Below, one piece after another: positions 50,771 through 58,531 of a DNA stretch of 58,531 nucleotides. Both the position numbers and the translations under genes were made by a program. The stretch is from Hyphomicrobiales bacterium (GTDB lineage Bacteria; Pseudomonadota; Alphaproteobacteria; Rhizobiales; Rhizobiaceae), in the NCBI GenBank assembly GCA_900466945.1, contig UBNV01000005.1, positions 227,631-286,161 on the forward strand, read 5' to 3'. Under the pieces are notes generated by a model. The model was not told the origin of the DNA. It worked only from the letters and a program-made list of their open reading frames with translations, and searched no databases. Within the stretch, counting starts at the first letter, position 1. The number at the start of each line of letters is the position of its first letter.

Positions 50771-51526
50771 GTGGCACTGAACCTGTTCGACCTGAAGGGC
50801 AAGCGCGCTCTGATTACGGGATCCTCGCAAGGGATCGGCTTTGCGCTGGCAGAGGGTCTGAAGGCCGCCGGTGCTGAGATCGTCCTCAACGGTCGTGACG
50901 CGACGAAACTCAAGGACGCGGCTGCACGTATCGAGGGCGCCGACCAGCTCGCTTTCGACGCGACTGACCACAACTCCGTGCGCGCGGCAGTCGATGCCTA
51001 CGAAGCCTCCGGCAGGGTAATCGACATCCTCGTCAACAATGCCGGCATGCAGCATCGCGCCCCGCTTGAAGACTTCCCCGCCGACGCCTTTGAACGTCTG
51101 CTGCAGACCAATATCGCCAGCGTCTTCCATGTCGGCCAGGCGGTTGCCCGCCACATGATCGGCCGTGGTCGTGGCAAGATCATCAATATCGCCAGCGTCC
51201 AGACTGCCCTCGCCCGCCCCTCGATTGCCCCTTACACAGCGACCAAGGGCGCGGTCGGCAACCTGACCAAGGGCATGGCCACCGACTGGGCCAAGCACGG
51301 CCTGAACTGCAACGCGATTGCACCCGGCTATTTCGACACCCCACTGAATGCAGCGCTAGTTGCCGATCCGACCTTCTCCGCCTGGCTCGAAAAACGCACG
51401 CCTGCCGGCCGCTGGGGCAAGGTCGAGGAACTACAGGGTGCCTGCATCTTCCTTGCTTCTGATGCATCCAGCTTCGTCAACGGACACATCCTCTATGTCG
51501 ACGGCGGGATCACGGCTTCGCTATGA
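50771..51526 (+). CDS. idnO: gluconate 5-dehydrogenase (SDR)
   Basis: 251 residues starting at GTG (50771) with GAAGGGAG upstream. SDR motifs: TGSSQGIG (16-23), 'LVNNAG', catalytic S142, Y155 and K159 ('YTATKGA'), and 'GHILYVDGGITASL' at the end. Closely resembles IdnO, which reduces 5-keto-D-gluconate to D-gluconate; the 'VNNAGMQHRAPLEDFP' stretch is typical. Together with IdnD and gluconokinase it gives idonate to 6-phosphogluconate. Overlaps the kinase gene by 4 bp. Confidence 0.9.
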   Translation: MALNLFDLKGKRALITGSSQGIGFALAEGLKAAGAEIVLNGRDATKLKDAAARIEGADQLAFDATDHNSVRAAVDAYEASGRVIDILVNNAGMQHRAPLEDFPADAFERLLQTNIASVFHVGQAVARHMIGRGRGKIINIASVQTALARPSIAPYTATKGAVGNLTKGMATDWAKHGLNCNAIAPGYFDTPLNAALVADPTFSAWLEKRTPAGRWGKVEELQGACIFLASDASSFVNGHILYVDGGITASL

Positions 51527-52020
51527 GCTTGCGTCTGGTCATCATGGGCGTGGCGGGCTGCGGGAAGTCGACCGTCGGCGCGGCCCTCTCCGAGCAACTC
51601 CAGATTCCCTATGAGGATGGCGACGACCTCCACAGCGCCGATGCCGTCGAGAAGATGCGGGCGGGCATACCGCTTGGCGACGATGATCGCTGGCCTTGGC
51701 TGGATCGGATCGCCAATACGCTCGAGAGAGACGCGCCACTGATCATCGGATGCTCGGCACTGCGTCGCAGCTACCGAGACCGCATCCGCGCAGGAGCTGG
51801 CGGCCCCGTCACGTTCGTCCACCTGGCGGGTGACCGAGATCTCATCGCATCCCGCATGGCCTCTCGCGCCGGCCACTACATGCCCCTGTCACTGCTCGAC
51901 AGCCAGTTCGCCACCCTGGAGCGGCCGGGACCGGACGAGGCCATCGAAGTGACAATCGACCAACCGATGGACGCCATTATCGAACAGATCCTGTCCACGC
52001 TCGGAGGAAACCCGCAATGA
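51523..52020 (+). CDS. gntK: gluconokinase
   Basis: 165 residues, the usual size of small gluconokinases. P-loop GVAGCGKST (9-17), 'YEDGDDLHSADAVEKMRAGIPLGDDDRWPWL', 'IIGCSALRRSYRDRIR' and 'ASRAGHYMPLSLLDSQFATLE' are the hallmark motifs. Phosphorylates D-gluconate to 6-phosphogluconate for the Entner-Doudoroff or pentose phosphate pathway. Overlapped by 4 bp with genes on both sides. Confidence 0.94.
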   Translation: MSLRLVIMGVAGCGKSTVGAALSEQLQIPYEDGDDLHSADAVEKMRAGIPLGDDDRWPWLDRIANTLERDAPLIIGCSALRRSYRDRIRAGAGGPVTFVHLAGDRDLIASRMASRAGHYMPLSLLDSQFATLERPGPDEAIEVTIDQPMDAIIEQILSTLGGNPQ

Positions 52021-52904
52021 CAAACAAGATCGCCCTGATCGGGGCCGGTGCCATGGGCGGCGCCATCGGCGCACGCCTCGCCGAAACGGGAACGGAACTC
52101 ATCGTCTATGATCGCGACCCGGAAAAGATCGCAACCCTTGTCGCCAAGGGAGCCACGGCCGCTTCATCCGCCGCTGATGCGGCAAGCCGGGCAAAGGCCG
52201 TCATCCTGTCGCTGAATTCCGCAGCCATCGTCCGCGCAGTCGTCTTCGGGTCACAGGGCGTTGCCGAAGGGGCTAAGCCCGGCACGCTGATCATCGATAT
52301 GTCGTCGATCGATCCGGAGACGACCAAGGCACTCGCGACCGAAGGCGCAGCCGTTGGCTTGCGCTGGGTGGACAGCCCTCTGTCCGGTGGCATCCCGAAG
52401 GCAGCGATCGGCCAGCTGACTCTCATGCAGGGCGGCACCGAAGCCGATGTACAGGAAACGCAAGCCATCCTGTCCAAGCTCGCCGGCAACCAGACCCATA
52501 TGGGCGGCCCGGGTGCTGGACAGACCACCAAGATGATCAACCAGGTGCTTTGCGGCCTCGGCTTTCTCGCCGTCGCAGAGGCAACCGCCCTCGCCGAAGC
52601 AGCCGGCATCGATGTCGACAAGATCCCGCAGGCGCTCAAAGGTGGCCGCGCCGACAGCGCGCTGCTGCAGGAATACATGCCGCGCTTTGCCGCCAGAGAT
52701 TATCGCCGTACCGGCCGCATCGACAACATGGTCAAGGACCTCAACGCCGCCCAGGATCTGGCACGGCTCACTCACACCTCGATGCCGCTGACAGCGATTT
52801 GCGCCGAAGTCCACCGCATGCTGACGGCCGCCGGCCTCGGCGGCGAGGACCAGGCCTCACTGATGGAATATTTCAAGGGACCCAACAAGGAGATTGCCCC
52901 ATGA
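52017..52904 (+). CDS. NAD(P)-dependent beta-hydroxyacid dehydrogenase (GarR/GlxR/HIBADH family)
   Basis: 295 residues. GAGAMGGAIG near the N-terminus, 'DSPLSGGIPKA', and the catalytic Lys in 'GAGQTTKMINQ' (K172). Family members reduce tartronate semialdehyde or oxidise 3-hydroxyisobutyrate or 6-phosphogluconate-like acids. It is the third gene of the idnO operon, so its substrate is probably a sugar-acid-derived compound; the exact reaction is unresolved. It has no specific tie to mmsB at 8761. Confidence 0.88.
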   Translation: MTNKIALIGAGAMGGAIGARLAETGTELIVYDRDPEKIATLVAKGATAASSAADAASRAKAVILSLNSAAIVRAVVFGSQGVAEGAKPGTLIIDMSSIDPETTKALATEGAAVGLRWVDSPLSGGIPKAAIGQLTLMQGGTEADVQETQAILSKLAGNQTHMGGPGAGQTTKMINQVLCGLGFLAVAEATALAEAAGIDVDKIPQALKGGRADSALLQEYMPRFAARDYRRTGRIDNMVKDLNAAQDLARLTHTSMPLTAICAEVHRMLTAAGLGGEDQASLMEYFKGPNKEIAP

Positions 52905-53236
52905 TCACCCGCTACGCACTGTTCGACGGCAAGATCCATGAAGGACAGACCGAGGCTTTCCGCGCCGCTGTGCTCGCCGAAATCCTGCCCAAGTGGCGCC
53001 AGTTCCCTGGGTCCCTCTCTGTCCGCGTCACTTTCGCCGAAAGCCGCGATGAGGGCGCACCGGAATATCCGATGATCCTCGCCATCAGCTATCCTGATCT
53101 GCCAAGCGTGGATGCGGCCCTTGCCAGCCCCGTTCGCACCGAGGCGAGAGCCGCGACCGAGGCCGTCCTGGCGCGCTTCTTCACCGGCAAGATCCACCAT
53201 CATGTCACCACGGCGCATGAATACGCGCCTCTGTGA
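52901..53236 (+). CDS. small dimeric alpha/beta-barrel-like protein
   Basis: 111 residues from the ATG at 52901, overlapping the previous stop as ATGA. Sequence 'YALFDGKIHEGQTEAFRAAVLAEILPKWRQFPG' and 'YPMILAISYPDLPSVDAAL', with 'HHHVTTAHEY' at the end, has the length and strand order of ferredoxin-like (EthD/antibiotic-monooxygenase-type) barrels. No catalytic residues can be pointed to. Being the last gene of the idn-type operon it may act on a catabolic intermediate; function unknown. Confidence 0.75.
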   Translation: MITRYALFDGKIHEGQTEAFRAAVLAEILPKWRQFPGSLSVRVTFAESRDEGAPEYPMILAISYPDLPSVDAALASPVRTEARAATEAVLARFFTGKIHHHVTTAHEYAPL

Positions 53237-53268
53237 TCTAACCCTGCAGAGACTGGATTTTCGCCAGA

Positions 53269-53280
53269 GATAACGATAAC
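53269..53280. promoter_or_regulatory. LacI-family (GntR-type) operator 4 (imperfect)
   Basis: GATAACGATAAC matches GTTATCGATAAC at 10 of 12 positions and sits only 8 bp before the ATG of the second LacI gene, suggesting autoregulation. Confidence 0.55.
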
Positions 53281-53288
53281 AAAATGGT

Positions 53289-54305
53289 ATGAGCACGCCC
53301 CGCAAAGCACCGACCATGGCAGACGTCGCCCGCCTCGCGGGTGTATCTCCCATGACGGTGAGCCGGGCCTTCAAGCGGGACGCATCGGTCAGCGACGCGA
53401 CCCGCAGTGCCATCCTCGAAGCCGCCGATAGCCTTGGCTACGTCTTCGACAGCACGGCGTCGAACCTGCGATCTCAGCGTACGGATTTCGTCGCCGTGAC
53501 CATCCCCTCGATCAACAACGCCAACTTCGCCGATACCGTGCGCGGCCTGTCGGAGGGGCTGAAGGAGCGCGGCCTGCAGATCCTGCTCGGCTATACGGAT
53601 TATGACATCCAGGAAGAAGAGCGACTGGTTGAACAATTGCTTCGCCGTCGCCCGGAGGCGATCGTCGTCACCGGTGGACGCCACACGCCTCGCGCGCGCA
53701 GGCTGCTGGAAAACGCAGGCATACCTGTGATCGAGACCTGGGATCTGCCCGACAATCCGGTCGGCCATGTCGTCGGCTTTTCCAACGCGGCAGCGGTTCG
53801 CTCCATGGTCGACCACTTCGTCTCGATCGGGATTACCCGAATTGCCTTTATCGGCGGCGATGCCGATCGCGATACCCGTGGTACGGATCGCCGAGCCGGC
53901 TTCATCGCGGCCATGCAGGCCCACGGCCTGGATCCCGATCGACTGATCGCGGCCGGCACACCGCCCATTTCCATGAGAGAAGGCGCCGACGCCATGGGCC
54001 GATTGTTGGACACGCTGCCGGACACACAGGCCGTCATCTGCGTGTCCGATCTGTCAGCCTTTGGTGCCCTGACGGAATGCCAGAGGCGCAGTGTGAATGT
54101 GCCAAGTCAGATCGCTGTCGCCGGCTTCGGCGACTACGAGATCGCCGGGATCTGCGTGCCGTCTCTCACCACGATAAACCCGCTGCCCCGTGAAATCGGC
54201 AAACGCGCGGCCGATCTCATCCTTGATGTTCTCGATGGCACGCAGGCAGGCCCCGCGACAATTGCTCTTGAACCGATCCTGATGCGTCGCCAATCGAGCC
54301 CGTAA
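53289..54305 (+). CDS. LacI-family regulator (GntR-like), second copy
   Basis: 338 residues. Helix-turn-helix 'TMADVARLAGVSPMTVSRAFKRD' again with Met-Thr in the recognition helix, then an effector domain ('FVAVTIPSINNANFADTVRGLSEGLKERGLQILLGYTDYDIQEEERLVEQLL', 'GFGDYEIAGICVPSLTTI'). This is the closest of the three to E. coli GntR. It follows the idnO operon by 52 bp and is preceded by an operator-like site. Convergent with the TRAP transporter genes. Confidence 0.93.
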   Translation: MSTPRKAPTMADVARLAGVSPMTVSRAFKRDASVSDATRSAILEAADSLGYVFDSTASNLRSQRTDFVAVTIPSINNANFADTVRGLSEGLKERGLQILLGYTDYDIQEEERLVEQLLRRRPEAIVVTGGRHTPRARRLLENAGIPVIETWDLPDNPVGHVVGFSNAAAVRSMVDHFVSIGITRIAFIGGDADRDTRGTDRRAGFIAAMQAHGLDPDRLIAAGTPPISMREGADAMGRLLDTLPDTQAVICVSDLSAFGALTECQRRSVNVPSQIAVAGFGDYEIAGICVPSLTTINPLPREIGKRAADLILDVLDGTQAGPATIALEPILMRRQSSP

Positions 54306-54315
54306 TGGCACGAAA

Positions 54316-54340
54316 AAAGGGCGCTGATTATGCGCCCTTT
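54316..54340. terminator. bidirectional terminator
   Basis: AAAGGGCGC-N7-GCGCCCTTT, a perfect 9-bp stem with A- and T-tracts on both sides, between the convergent LacI (ends 54305) and dctP (ends 54363) genes. Confidence 0.85.
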
Positions 54341-54362
54341 CTCTTCGCCAGTTTTCAGTCTG

Positions 54363-55337
54363 TTACTTCTGGGTGGCCAGCACCGCATTGACGACCGCGT
54401 CGCCATTCGCCGCAGTATAGCCATCCCAGACCGGCTTGACGGCAGCCTGGAAGGCAGCGGCATCCACGTCCGTATTGACCTCCATGCCGGCGGCCTGCAG
54501 CTCAGCAATCATGGAGGCCTCTTTCTCCTGCGCCAGCTTGCGCTGCATGGCGATGGCTTCGGCGGCCACGTCGAGGATCACCTTCTGCTCGTCAGCGGTC
54601 AGGCCGTTGAACTTGGCATCGTTGATGGCGAGCGCCAGCGCCGAATAGGCATGCTGCGTCATGCTCAGATACTTCTGAACTTCATTGAACTTGAAGGACA
54701 GGACGATGCCAATCGGATGATCCTGCGCATCGACCACACCCGTCTCGAGCGCCGTGTAGAGTTCGGCGACAGGCAACTGCGTCGGATTGGCGCCGAGTGC
54801 CGCGAACATGTCGTTCAGCGCCTTGGAGTTGTTGACGCGCATGTTGAGCCCGGAAACATCAGCGGGCACGCGGATCGGGCCACGATTGTTGGTCATGTTG
54901 CGGTAGCCGTTTTCCGGATAGCCGAGCATCTTCAGACCATGCTGGGTAAACTGGGCAGATACACCCTGCCCGACCTCACCGTCGAGGACCTTGTAGGCAA
55001 GTTCCCGGTTGGGGAACATGAAGGGCAGTTCAAAGGCACCGGCATCCGGCACCAGCCCGGTCAGGTTGTTGAGGCCCGTCATCACGATATCGATGATCCC
55101 GGAACGGGCTCCGTCGATCATCGCCTGATCGTTGCCGAGCTGCCCCTGGGGGAAGATGGTGACCTTGACCGAGCCGTTCGTGCGCGCTTCGACCTGCTCC
55201 TTGAAGAACACGGAGAGTGTCTGCTGCAGATCCGTATCAGGCGCGGCATGGGCGAGTTTCAGTTCCGTCTCGGCATGAGCCGAAACGCCGGTGAAGGCGA
55301 TTGCGGTTGCCAGTCCAAGCACTTTCAAGATTTTCAT
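54363..55337 (-). CDS. dctP: TRAP transporter substrate-binding protein (DctP)
   Basis: 324 residues from the ATG at 55337. Sec signal peptide (MKILKVLGLATAIAFTGVSAHA), then 'ELKLAHAAPDTDLQQTLSVFFKEQVEARTNGSVKVTIFPQGQLGND', 'ENGYRNMTNNRGPIRVPADVSGLNMRV' with the conserved Arg that pairs with a carboxylate, and 'TALETGVVDAQDHPI'. Binds an organic acid in the periplasm. Last gene of the dctQ-dctM-dctP operon. Confidence 0.95.
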   Translation of the reverse strand: MKILKVLGLATAIAFTGVSAHAETELKLAHAAPDTDLQQTLSVFFKEQVEARTNGSVKVTIFPQGQLGNDQAMIDGARSGIIDIVMTGLNNLTGLVPDAGAFELPFMFPNRELAYKVLDGEVGQGVSAQFTQHGLKMLGYPENGYRNMTNNRGPIRVPADVSGLNMRVNNSKALNDMFAALGANPTQLPVAELYTALETGVVDAQDHPIGIVLSFKFNEVQKYLSMTQHAYSALALAINDAKFNGLTADEQKVILDVAAEAIAMQRKLAQEKEASMIAELQAAGMEVNTDVDAAAFQAAVKPVWDGYTAANGDAVVNAVLATQK

Positions 55338-55363
55338 GTCAGGCTCCTCCCTGTTGTGAAGTC

Positions 55364-56644
55364 TCAGCCGCCAAGGAAGTTGGCGGGTATGGTAATGAGT
55401 TGCGGAAAGATGATGAAAAGGCCGAGCAGCGCGGCATAGGCGAAGAGAAACGGCATCACGCCGCGCACGGCCACGCTCATCGGAACGCGTCCGACCCCGC
55501 AGATGACGTTGAGAACTGTGCCGACCGGGGGCGTCAGAAGGCCGATCGAGCAGTTCAGAATGAACATCAGCCCGAAATAGACCGGATCGATACCCGCCAT
55601 CTTCACCACCGGCATGAACAGCGGCACCAGGATCAGAACGGTCGGAGACAGGTCCATCACCATGCCGACAGCAAGCACGATCAACATGATGACCAGCATC
55701 AGCAGCCGCGGGCTGTCGATGAGGGGTTGCAGCATCTCGGCCAGCTGTTGCGGCAGTTGGGCGACGGTGATCAGCCAGGCGGCGACCATGGCTGCACCGA
55801 CAAGGAACATCACCATAGCAGTCGAACGACCAGCCGTTACCAGCACTTCGAGCAGGATCTTCCAGGTCAGGGCGCGATAGACGACCGTTGACACGATGAT
55901 CGCATAGACTGCGGCTACCACGGCAGCTTCGGTAGGCGTGAAGGCACCGGAGCGAATGCCTCCGATGATGATGACCGGCAGCAGCAGCGCCCAGATACCG
56001 TCCTTGAGGGCTGCCAGTCTTTCCTTGCCACTCGCCTTTGGAAGGGTGTCGATCTGTTCGTTGCGCATGATGTAGGACCAGACGACCATGAGCGTCACGC
56101 CCATCATCAACCCCGGCGCGATACCGGCCATGAACAGCTTGGCAATCGAGATATTGCCGGCAACACCGATCAGGATCAGCGGCAGAGACGGAGGAATGAT
56201 CGGCGCGATGATGCCACCCGAGGCGAGCAGGCCGAGGCTTCGACCTTCCGGATAACCGGCCTTGCGCATCATGGGATAAAGGATCGCCACAAGGGCGGCC
56301 GCATCGGCAACGGCTGACCCGGATAGTCCGGCCAGAACGATCGCGGTCAGGATGGCAACATAGCCTAGGCCACCGCGCTTGTGCCCGACAAGCGTCATGG
56401 CGAGCCGGACGATGCGCTCCGAAAGGCCACCCTTGGACATGACTTCGCCGGCGACGAGGAAGAATGGGATGGCGAGCAGCGGAAAGCTGTCCACGCCGTT
56501 GATCAGCCCTTGGGCCAGGATATCGGGGCTGAACGTGCCCAGATGCAGCATGAGCGCCATGGCAGAAAGCAAGAGGGCAAAGGCGACGGGAAGCCCAGCA
56601 AGGATCGCGACGAACAGAACGCCGAGGAACAGGATAAGAGTCAT
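55364..56644 (-). CDS. dctM: TRAP transporter large membrane subunit (DctM)
   Basis: 426 residues, about 12 membrane helices, with the DctM pattern: 'PVAFALLLSAMALMLHLG', 'PFFLVAGEVMSKGGLSERIV', 'LGLLASGGIIAPIIPPSLPLILIG' and 'NCSIGLLTPPVGTVLNVICGVG'. It forms the Na+-coupled transport channel. Its start overlaps the end of dctQ by 4 bp. Confidence 0.96.
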   Translation of the reverse strand: MTLILFLGVLFVAILAGLPVAFALLLSAMALMLHLGTFSPDILAQGLINGVDSFPLLAIPFFLVAGEVMSKGGLSERIVRLAMTLVGHKRGGLGYVAILTAIVLAGLSGSAVADAAALVAILYPMMRKAGYPEGRSLGLLASGGIIAPIIPPSLPLILIGVAGNISIAKLFMAGIAPGLMMGVTLMVVWSYIMRNEQIDTLPKASGKERLAALKDGIWALLLPVIIIGGIRSGAFTPTEAAVVAAVYAIIVSTVVYRALTWKILLEVLVTAGRSTAMVMFLVGAAMVAAWLITVAQLPQQLAEMLQPLIDSPRLLMLVIMLIVLAVGMVMDLSPTVLILVPLFMPVVKMAGIDPVYFGLMFILNCSIGLLTPPVGTVLNVICGVGRVPMSVAVRGVMPFLFAYAALLGLFIIFPQLITIPANFLGG

Positions 56645-57132
56645 TCCTTGGTGTCCTCCGGAATGCGAGCATCTATGCTCATCGGATCGATGAAGCGGAC
56701 GATGGCAATCGAAGCCATCAAAACAGACGAGACGACGCCCGCGAGATAAAAGAGACCGGACGGCAACCCTGTCAGAGGCGACAGGTTATTCCAATTCGCG
56801 ATGGTCTGGTTAAGCGCGCCGATGAACAGCATGCCGACAGCAACCATGACCACGACCCAGCAAAGCCGGCGGAGGATGGGAACGGCCCTCGGCATCATCG
56901 CTTCGGAAAATTCGGCCACGGCGAGATGCTCACCACGGCGCAAGACGACGGCAGCACCCAGCATGACGATCCAGACGAACCACAATCGGGCCAACTCGAC
57001 CGACTGTCGTATGCCCGACGAAAAGCCGTAGCGCAGAACCACATTGGCAAAGACAAGCGCGATCATCGCTGCCAGAATGACCGCCATAAGGATGTCGATC
57101 ATCGACCAGATCGCCCGAAACAGACGTCGCAT
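56641..57132 (-). CDS. dctQ: TRAP transporter small membrane subunit (DctQ)
   Basis: 163 residues from the ATG at 57132, with GGAGGAGG upstream. Four membrane helices, including 'IDILMAVILAAMIALVFANVVLRYGF' and 'LWFVWIVMLGAAVVLRRGEHLAV', the DctQ signature region. First gene of the TRAP operon, downstream of two GntR-type operators. The longer in-frame reading to 57210 overlaps those operators and is unlikely. Confidence 0.94.
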   Translation of the reverse strand: MRRLFRAIWSMIDILMAVILAAMIALVFANVVLRYGFSSGIRQSVELARLWFVWIVMLGAAVVLRRGEHLAVAEFSEAMMPRAVPILRRLCWVVVMVAVGMLFIGALNQTIANWNNLSPLTGLPSGLFYLAGVVSSVLMASIAIVRFIDPMSIDARIPEDTKE

Positions 57133-57177
57133 GAGATCCTCCTCCCCGAAGACTCGTTGCGTAAAACCCGATAGTGG

Positions 57178-57208
57178 GTTATCGTTAACCCAAATTGGTA
57201 TCGATAAC
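57178..57208. promoter_or_regulatory. LacI-family (GntR-type) operators 5 and 6
   Basis: GTTATCGTTAAC (57178-57189) and GGTATCGATAAC (57197-57208) each match GTTATCGATAAC at 11 of 12 positions, with centres 19 bp apart. They lie between the divergent dctQ and third LacI genes; the second ends 6 bp before the LacI ATG. Confidence 0.72.
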
Positions 57209-57214
57209 ATTGCT

Positions 57215-58243
57215 ATGAGTCAAGTCCCGCATTTCCCTCGCACGATCACGATCGCCGACGTGGCCAAGGCTGCCGGCGTCAGCAGCATGACGGTCTCAAA
57301 AGTGCTGCGTGGAACAGGCCGTATCGCGAGTGAAACGCGCGACCGGGTCTCCCGCATTGCCGATGAACTGGGCTATGTTCCAAACCGCTTGGCTGGCTCA
57401 CTGTCTTCGCAAACGAGCTCGCTGATCGGAATTGTTATTCCCTCGATCGGCGATCAGGTCTTCGCCGGCGTGTTGGCTGGCATAAATGAGGTCCTGAATA
57501 ATAAGGGATACACCGCATTTATCGGGGAAAGTTTCTTCGACCCAGCGAACGAGCTTCGCATCGTCCACATGATGCTAACGATGAAGCCGGCTGCCCTGAT
57601 TTTGACAGGAGGTATTGCGCGCGACGAACGCACCAAGCGTCTCCTGCGCCGGTCTGGCGTAAGGGCCGTGCAGTTGTGGGATGGCGACAAACCGGACCTT
57701 GATGCCACAGTAGGCCTTTCGCATTTGAGCGCTGGCCGGTTGGCGGCCGAGAGCTTCATCAACGCCGGCCTGACCCGCTGTGCATACATCGGATCTCAAC
57801 TATCTCAAGATCTCTGTGCGGCCTCGAGGCTTGAGGGGTACGGCAATTCTCTGGCAACACACGGCGCCAGCCTGGAGTTGGTGACTGATCCGCAGCTGCC
57901 CCGCAGCACGGAGACCGGCTACTCATTAACAAAATCGCTCATCGCCAAAGGAGAAATACCGCAGGCAATTCACTACCTCAACGATGCCATGGCGATCGGC
58001 GGCCTCCGCTACCTGCTCGAGGCGGCGGTTAGCGTTCCAAGTCATGTCTCGGTAAATGGCTTCAATGGGACAGCGCTTTTGCATTCACTCACAACACGCT
58101 TGTCGACCATTGAGGTGCCATTATTGGAGATTGGCCGCAGAGCAGCATCCGCAGCACTAGCCGTATCCTTAGAAGGCACGGTTGATCTGATCGAAATCAA
58201 CCTGACTGAAGGCAATACCGTGCGCGCCAAACGAATGACCTGA
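57215..58243 (+). CDS. LacI-family regulator of the TRAP operon, third copy
   Basis: 342 residues from the ATG at 57215 (MSQVPHFPRTITIADVAKAAG); the longer in-frame reading overlaps dctQ. Helix-turn-helix 'ADVAKAAGVSSMTVSKVLRGTGR' with the same Met-Thr, hinge 'YVPNRLAGSLSS', effector domain with 'LIGIVIPSIGDQVFAGVLAGINEVL', 'NDAMAIGGLRYL' and 'VNGFNGTALLHSL'. Divergent from the TRAP transporter; two operators overlap the intergenic region and probably give autoregulation as well. Confidence 0.94.
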   Translation: MSQVPHFPRTITIADVAKAAGVSSMTVSKVLRGTGRIASETRDRVSRIADELGYVPNRLAGSLSSQTSSLIGIVIPSIGDQVFAGVLAGINEVLNNKGYTAFIGESFFDPANELRIVHMMLTMKPAALILTGGIARDERTKRLLRRSGVRAVQLWDGDKPDLDATVGLSHLSAGRLAAESFINAGLTRCAYIGSQLSQDLCAASRLEGYGNSLATHGASLELVTDPQLPRSTETGYSLTKSLIAKGEIPQAIHYLNDAMAIGGLRYLLEAAVSVPSHVSVNGFNGTALLHSLTTRLSTIEVPLLEIGRRAASAALAVSLEGTVDLIEINLTEGNTVRAKRMT

Positions 58244-58299
58244 TGCCGACGCCTTTAACAGATTAGCTGACGGCGTCCTTTTAGCTGCCGAAAGAATTT

Positions 58300-58315
58300 A
58301 ACATATTATTCGCGT
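58300..58315 (+). repeat. 16-bp direct repeat, copy 1
   Basis: AACATATTATTCGCGT, repeated exactly at 58435-58450 (135 bp apart). Copy 2 lies within the partial minus-strand coding frame at the right edge, copy 1 lies downstream of that frame. Confidence 0.7.
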
Positions 58316-58361
58316 TCCCGTGTCGCGTCGATAATCGCGTAGTCGATCTACAAACAAGCTA

Positions 58362-58531
58362 CTATGGAAATTTTCGTCCGGTCAGCATTGCGAAGAGCTG
58401 ATGCCGGTTTCGAATGCCGCTCTGATACAGCATCAACATATTATTCGCGTGTTTTTCTGCTCCAAGAGAAGTTATTACCTCACCACGGGCACTGCACACT
58501 TCTATCAGCACACCGGACGAGCGTGATCTGC
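58362..58531 (-). CDS. C-terminal part of an unidentified protein (runs off right edge)
   Basis: Reading the minus strand from the window edge gives 56 codons open to a TAG at 58362-58364, including 'SSGVLIEVCSARGEVITSLGA' in its first half and 'YQSGIRNRHQLFAMLTGRKFP' at the end. The composition looks like real protein. I do not recognise the family. It would be convergent with the LacI gene. The 16-bp repeat copy 58435-58450 falls inside it. Confidence 0.45.
   Translation of the reverse strand, partial: RSRSSGVLIEVCSARGEVITSLGAEKHANNMLMLYQSGIRNRHQLFAMLTGRKFP

Overview
This window reads as a chromosomal or secondary-replicon segment of an alphaproteobacterium, most likely a member of the Rhizobiaceae (Agrobacterium/Rhizobium/Ensifer type). 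The evidence is the imuA-imuB-dnaE2 mutagenesis cassette behind an alphaproteobacterial LexA box (GTTC-N7-GTTC), DUF982 and Usg proteins, an HWE-family histidine kinase, bkd/liu clusters of rhizobial layout, and high-GC coding DNA with ATGA/TGATG start-stop overlaps. There are no rRNA, tRNA or CRISPR features.

Region 1 (1-8760): a truncated conserved hypothetical gene at the left edge, the SOS-inducible imuA-imuB-dnaE2 operon (minus strand), small DUF427, DUF982 and DUF4174 genes, and a decayed DUF808 membrane-protein gene. Region 2 (8761-24994): a large branched-chain amino acid catabolic locus. A minus-strand operon (type II SDR, thiolase, acyl-CoA dehydrogenase, 3-hydroxyisobutyrate dehydrogenase) diverges from an AraC-type regulator. 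After that regulator come the branched-chain 2-oxoacid dehydrogenase genes (E1alpha, E1beta, E2, E3) and the leucine arm (isovaleryl-CoA dehydrogenase, 3-methylcrotonyl-CoA carboxylase beta and alpha). A MaoC-type hydratase and a CitE-type lyase end the operon, where liuC (methylglutaconyl-CoA hydratase) and liuE (HMG-CoA lyase) would be expected.

Region 3 (25000-42460) is a patchwork accessory zone. It holds decayed IS6- and IS110-family transposase genes and the tail of a TraG/VirD4 coupling protein. It also has three toxin-antitoxin pairs (Phd/PIN, HipBA, ParDE), usg, groES-groEL, a LysR gene divergent from a small Xre-type regulator over a palindromic operator pair, and a MerR-B12 (CarH-like) regulator. 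A chemoreceptor with a C-terminal CheR/CheB docking pentapeptide, a decayed hybrid-kinase receiver and a frameshifted HWE kinase complete the zone.

Region 4 (42459-58243) is a sugar-acid (idonate/gluconate-type) catabolic island. It has a ribose-type ABC importer, a TRAP transporter, an SMP-30 lactonase, L-idonate 5-dehydrogenase, a 2-hydroxyacid dehydrogenase (2-ketogluconate reductase type), gluconate 5-dehydrogenase, gluconokinase, a 3-hydroxyisobutyrate-dehydrogenase-like enzyme and a small dimeric-barrel protein. Three LacI-family regulators with the same 'MTVS' recognition helix sit in it. Six sites resembling GTTATCGATAAC, close to the enterobacterial GntR/IdnR operator, lie at four promoter regions, which suggests one shared regulon. 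The right edge carries the C-terminus of an unidentified minus-strand gene.
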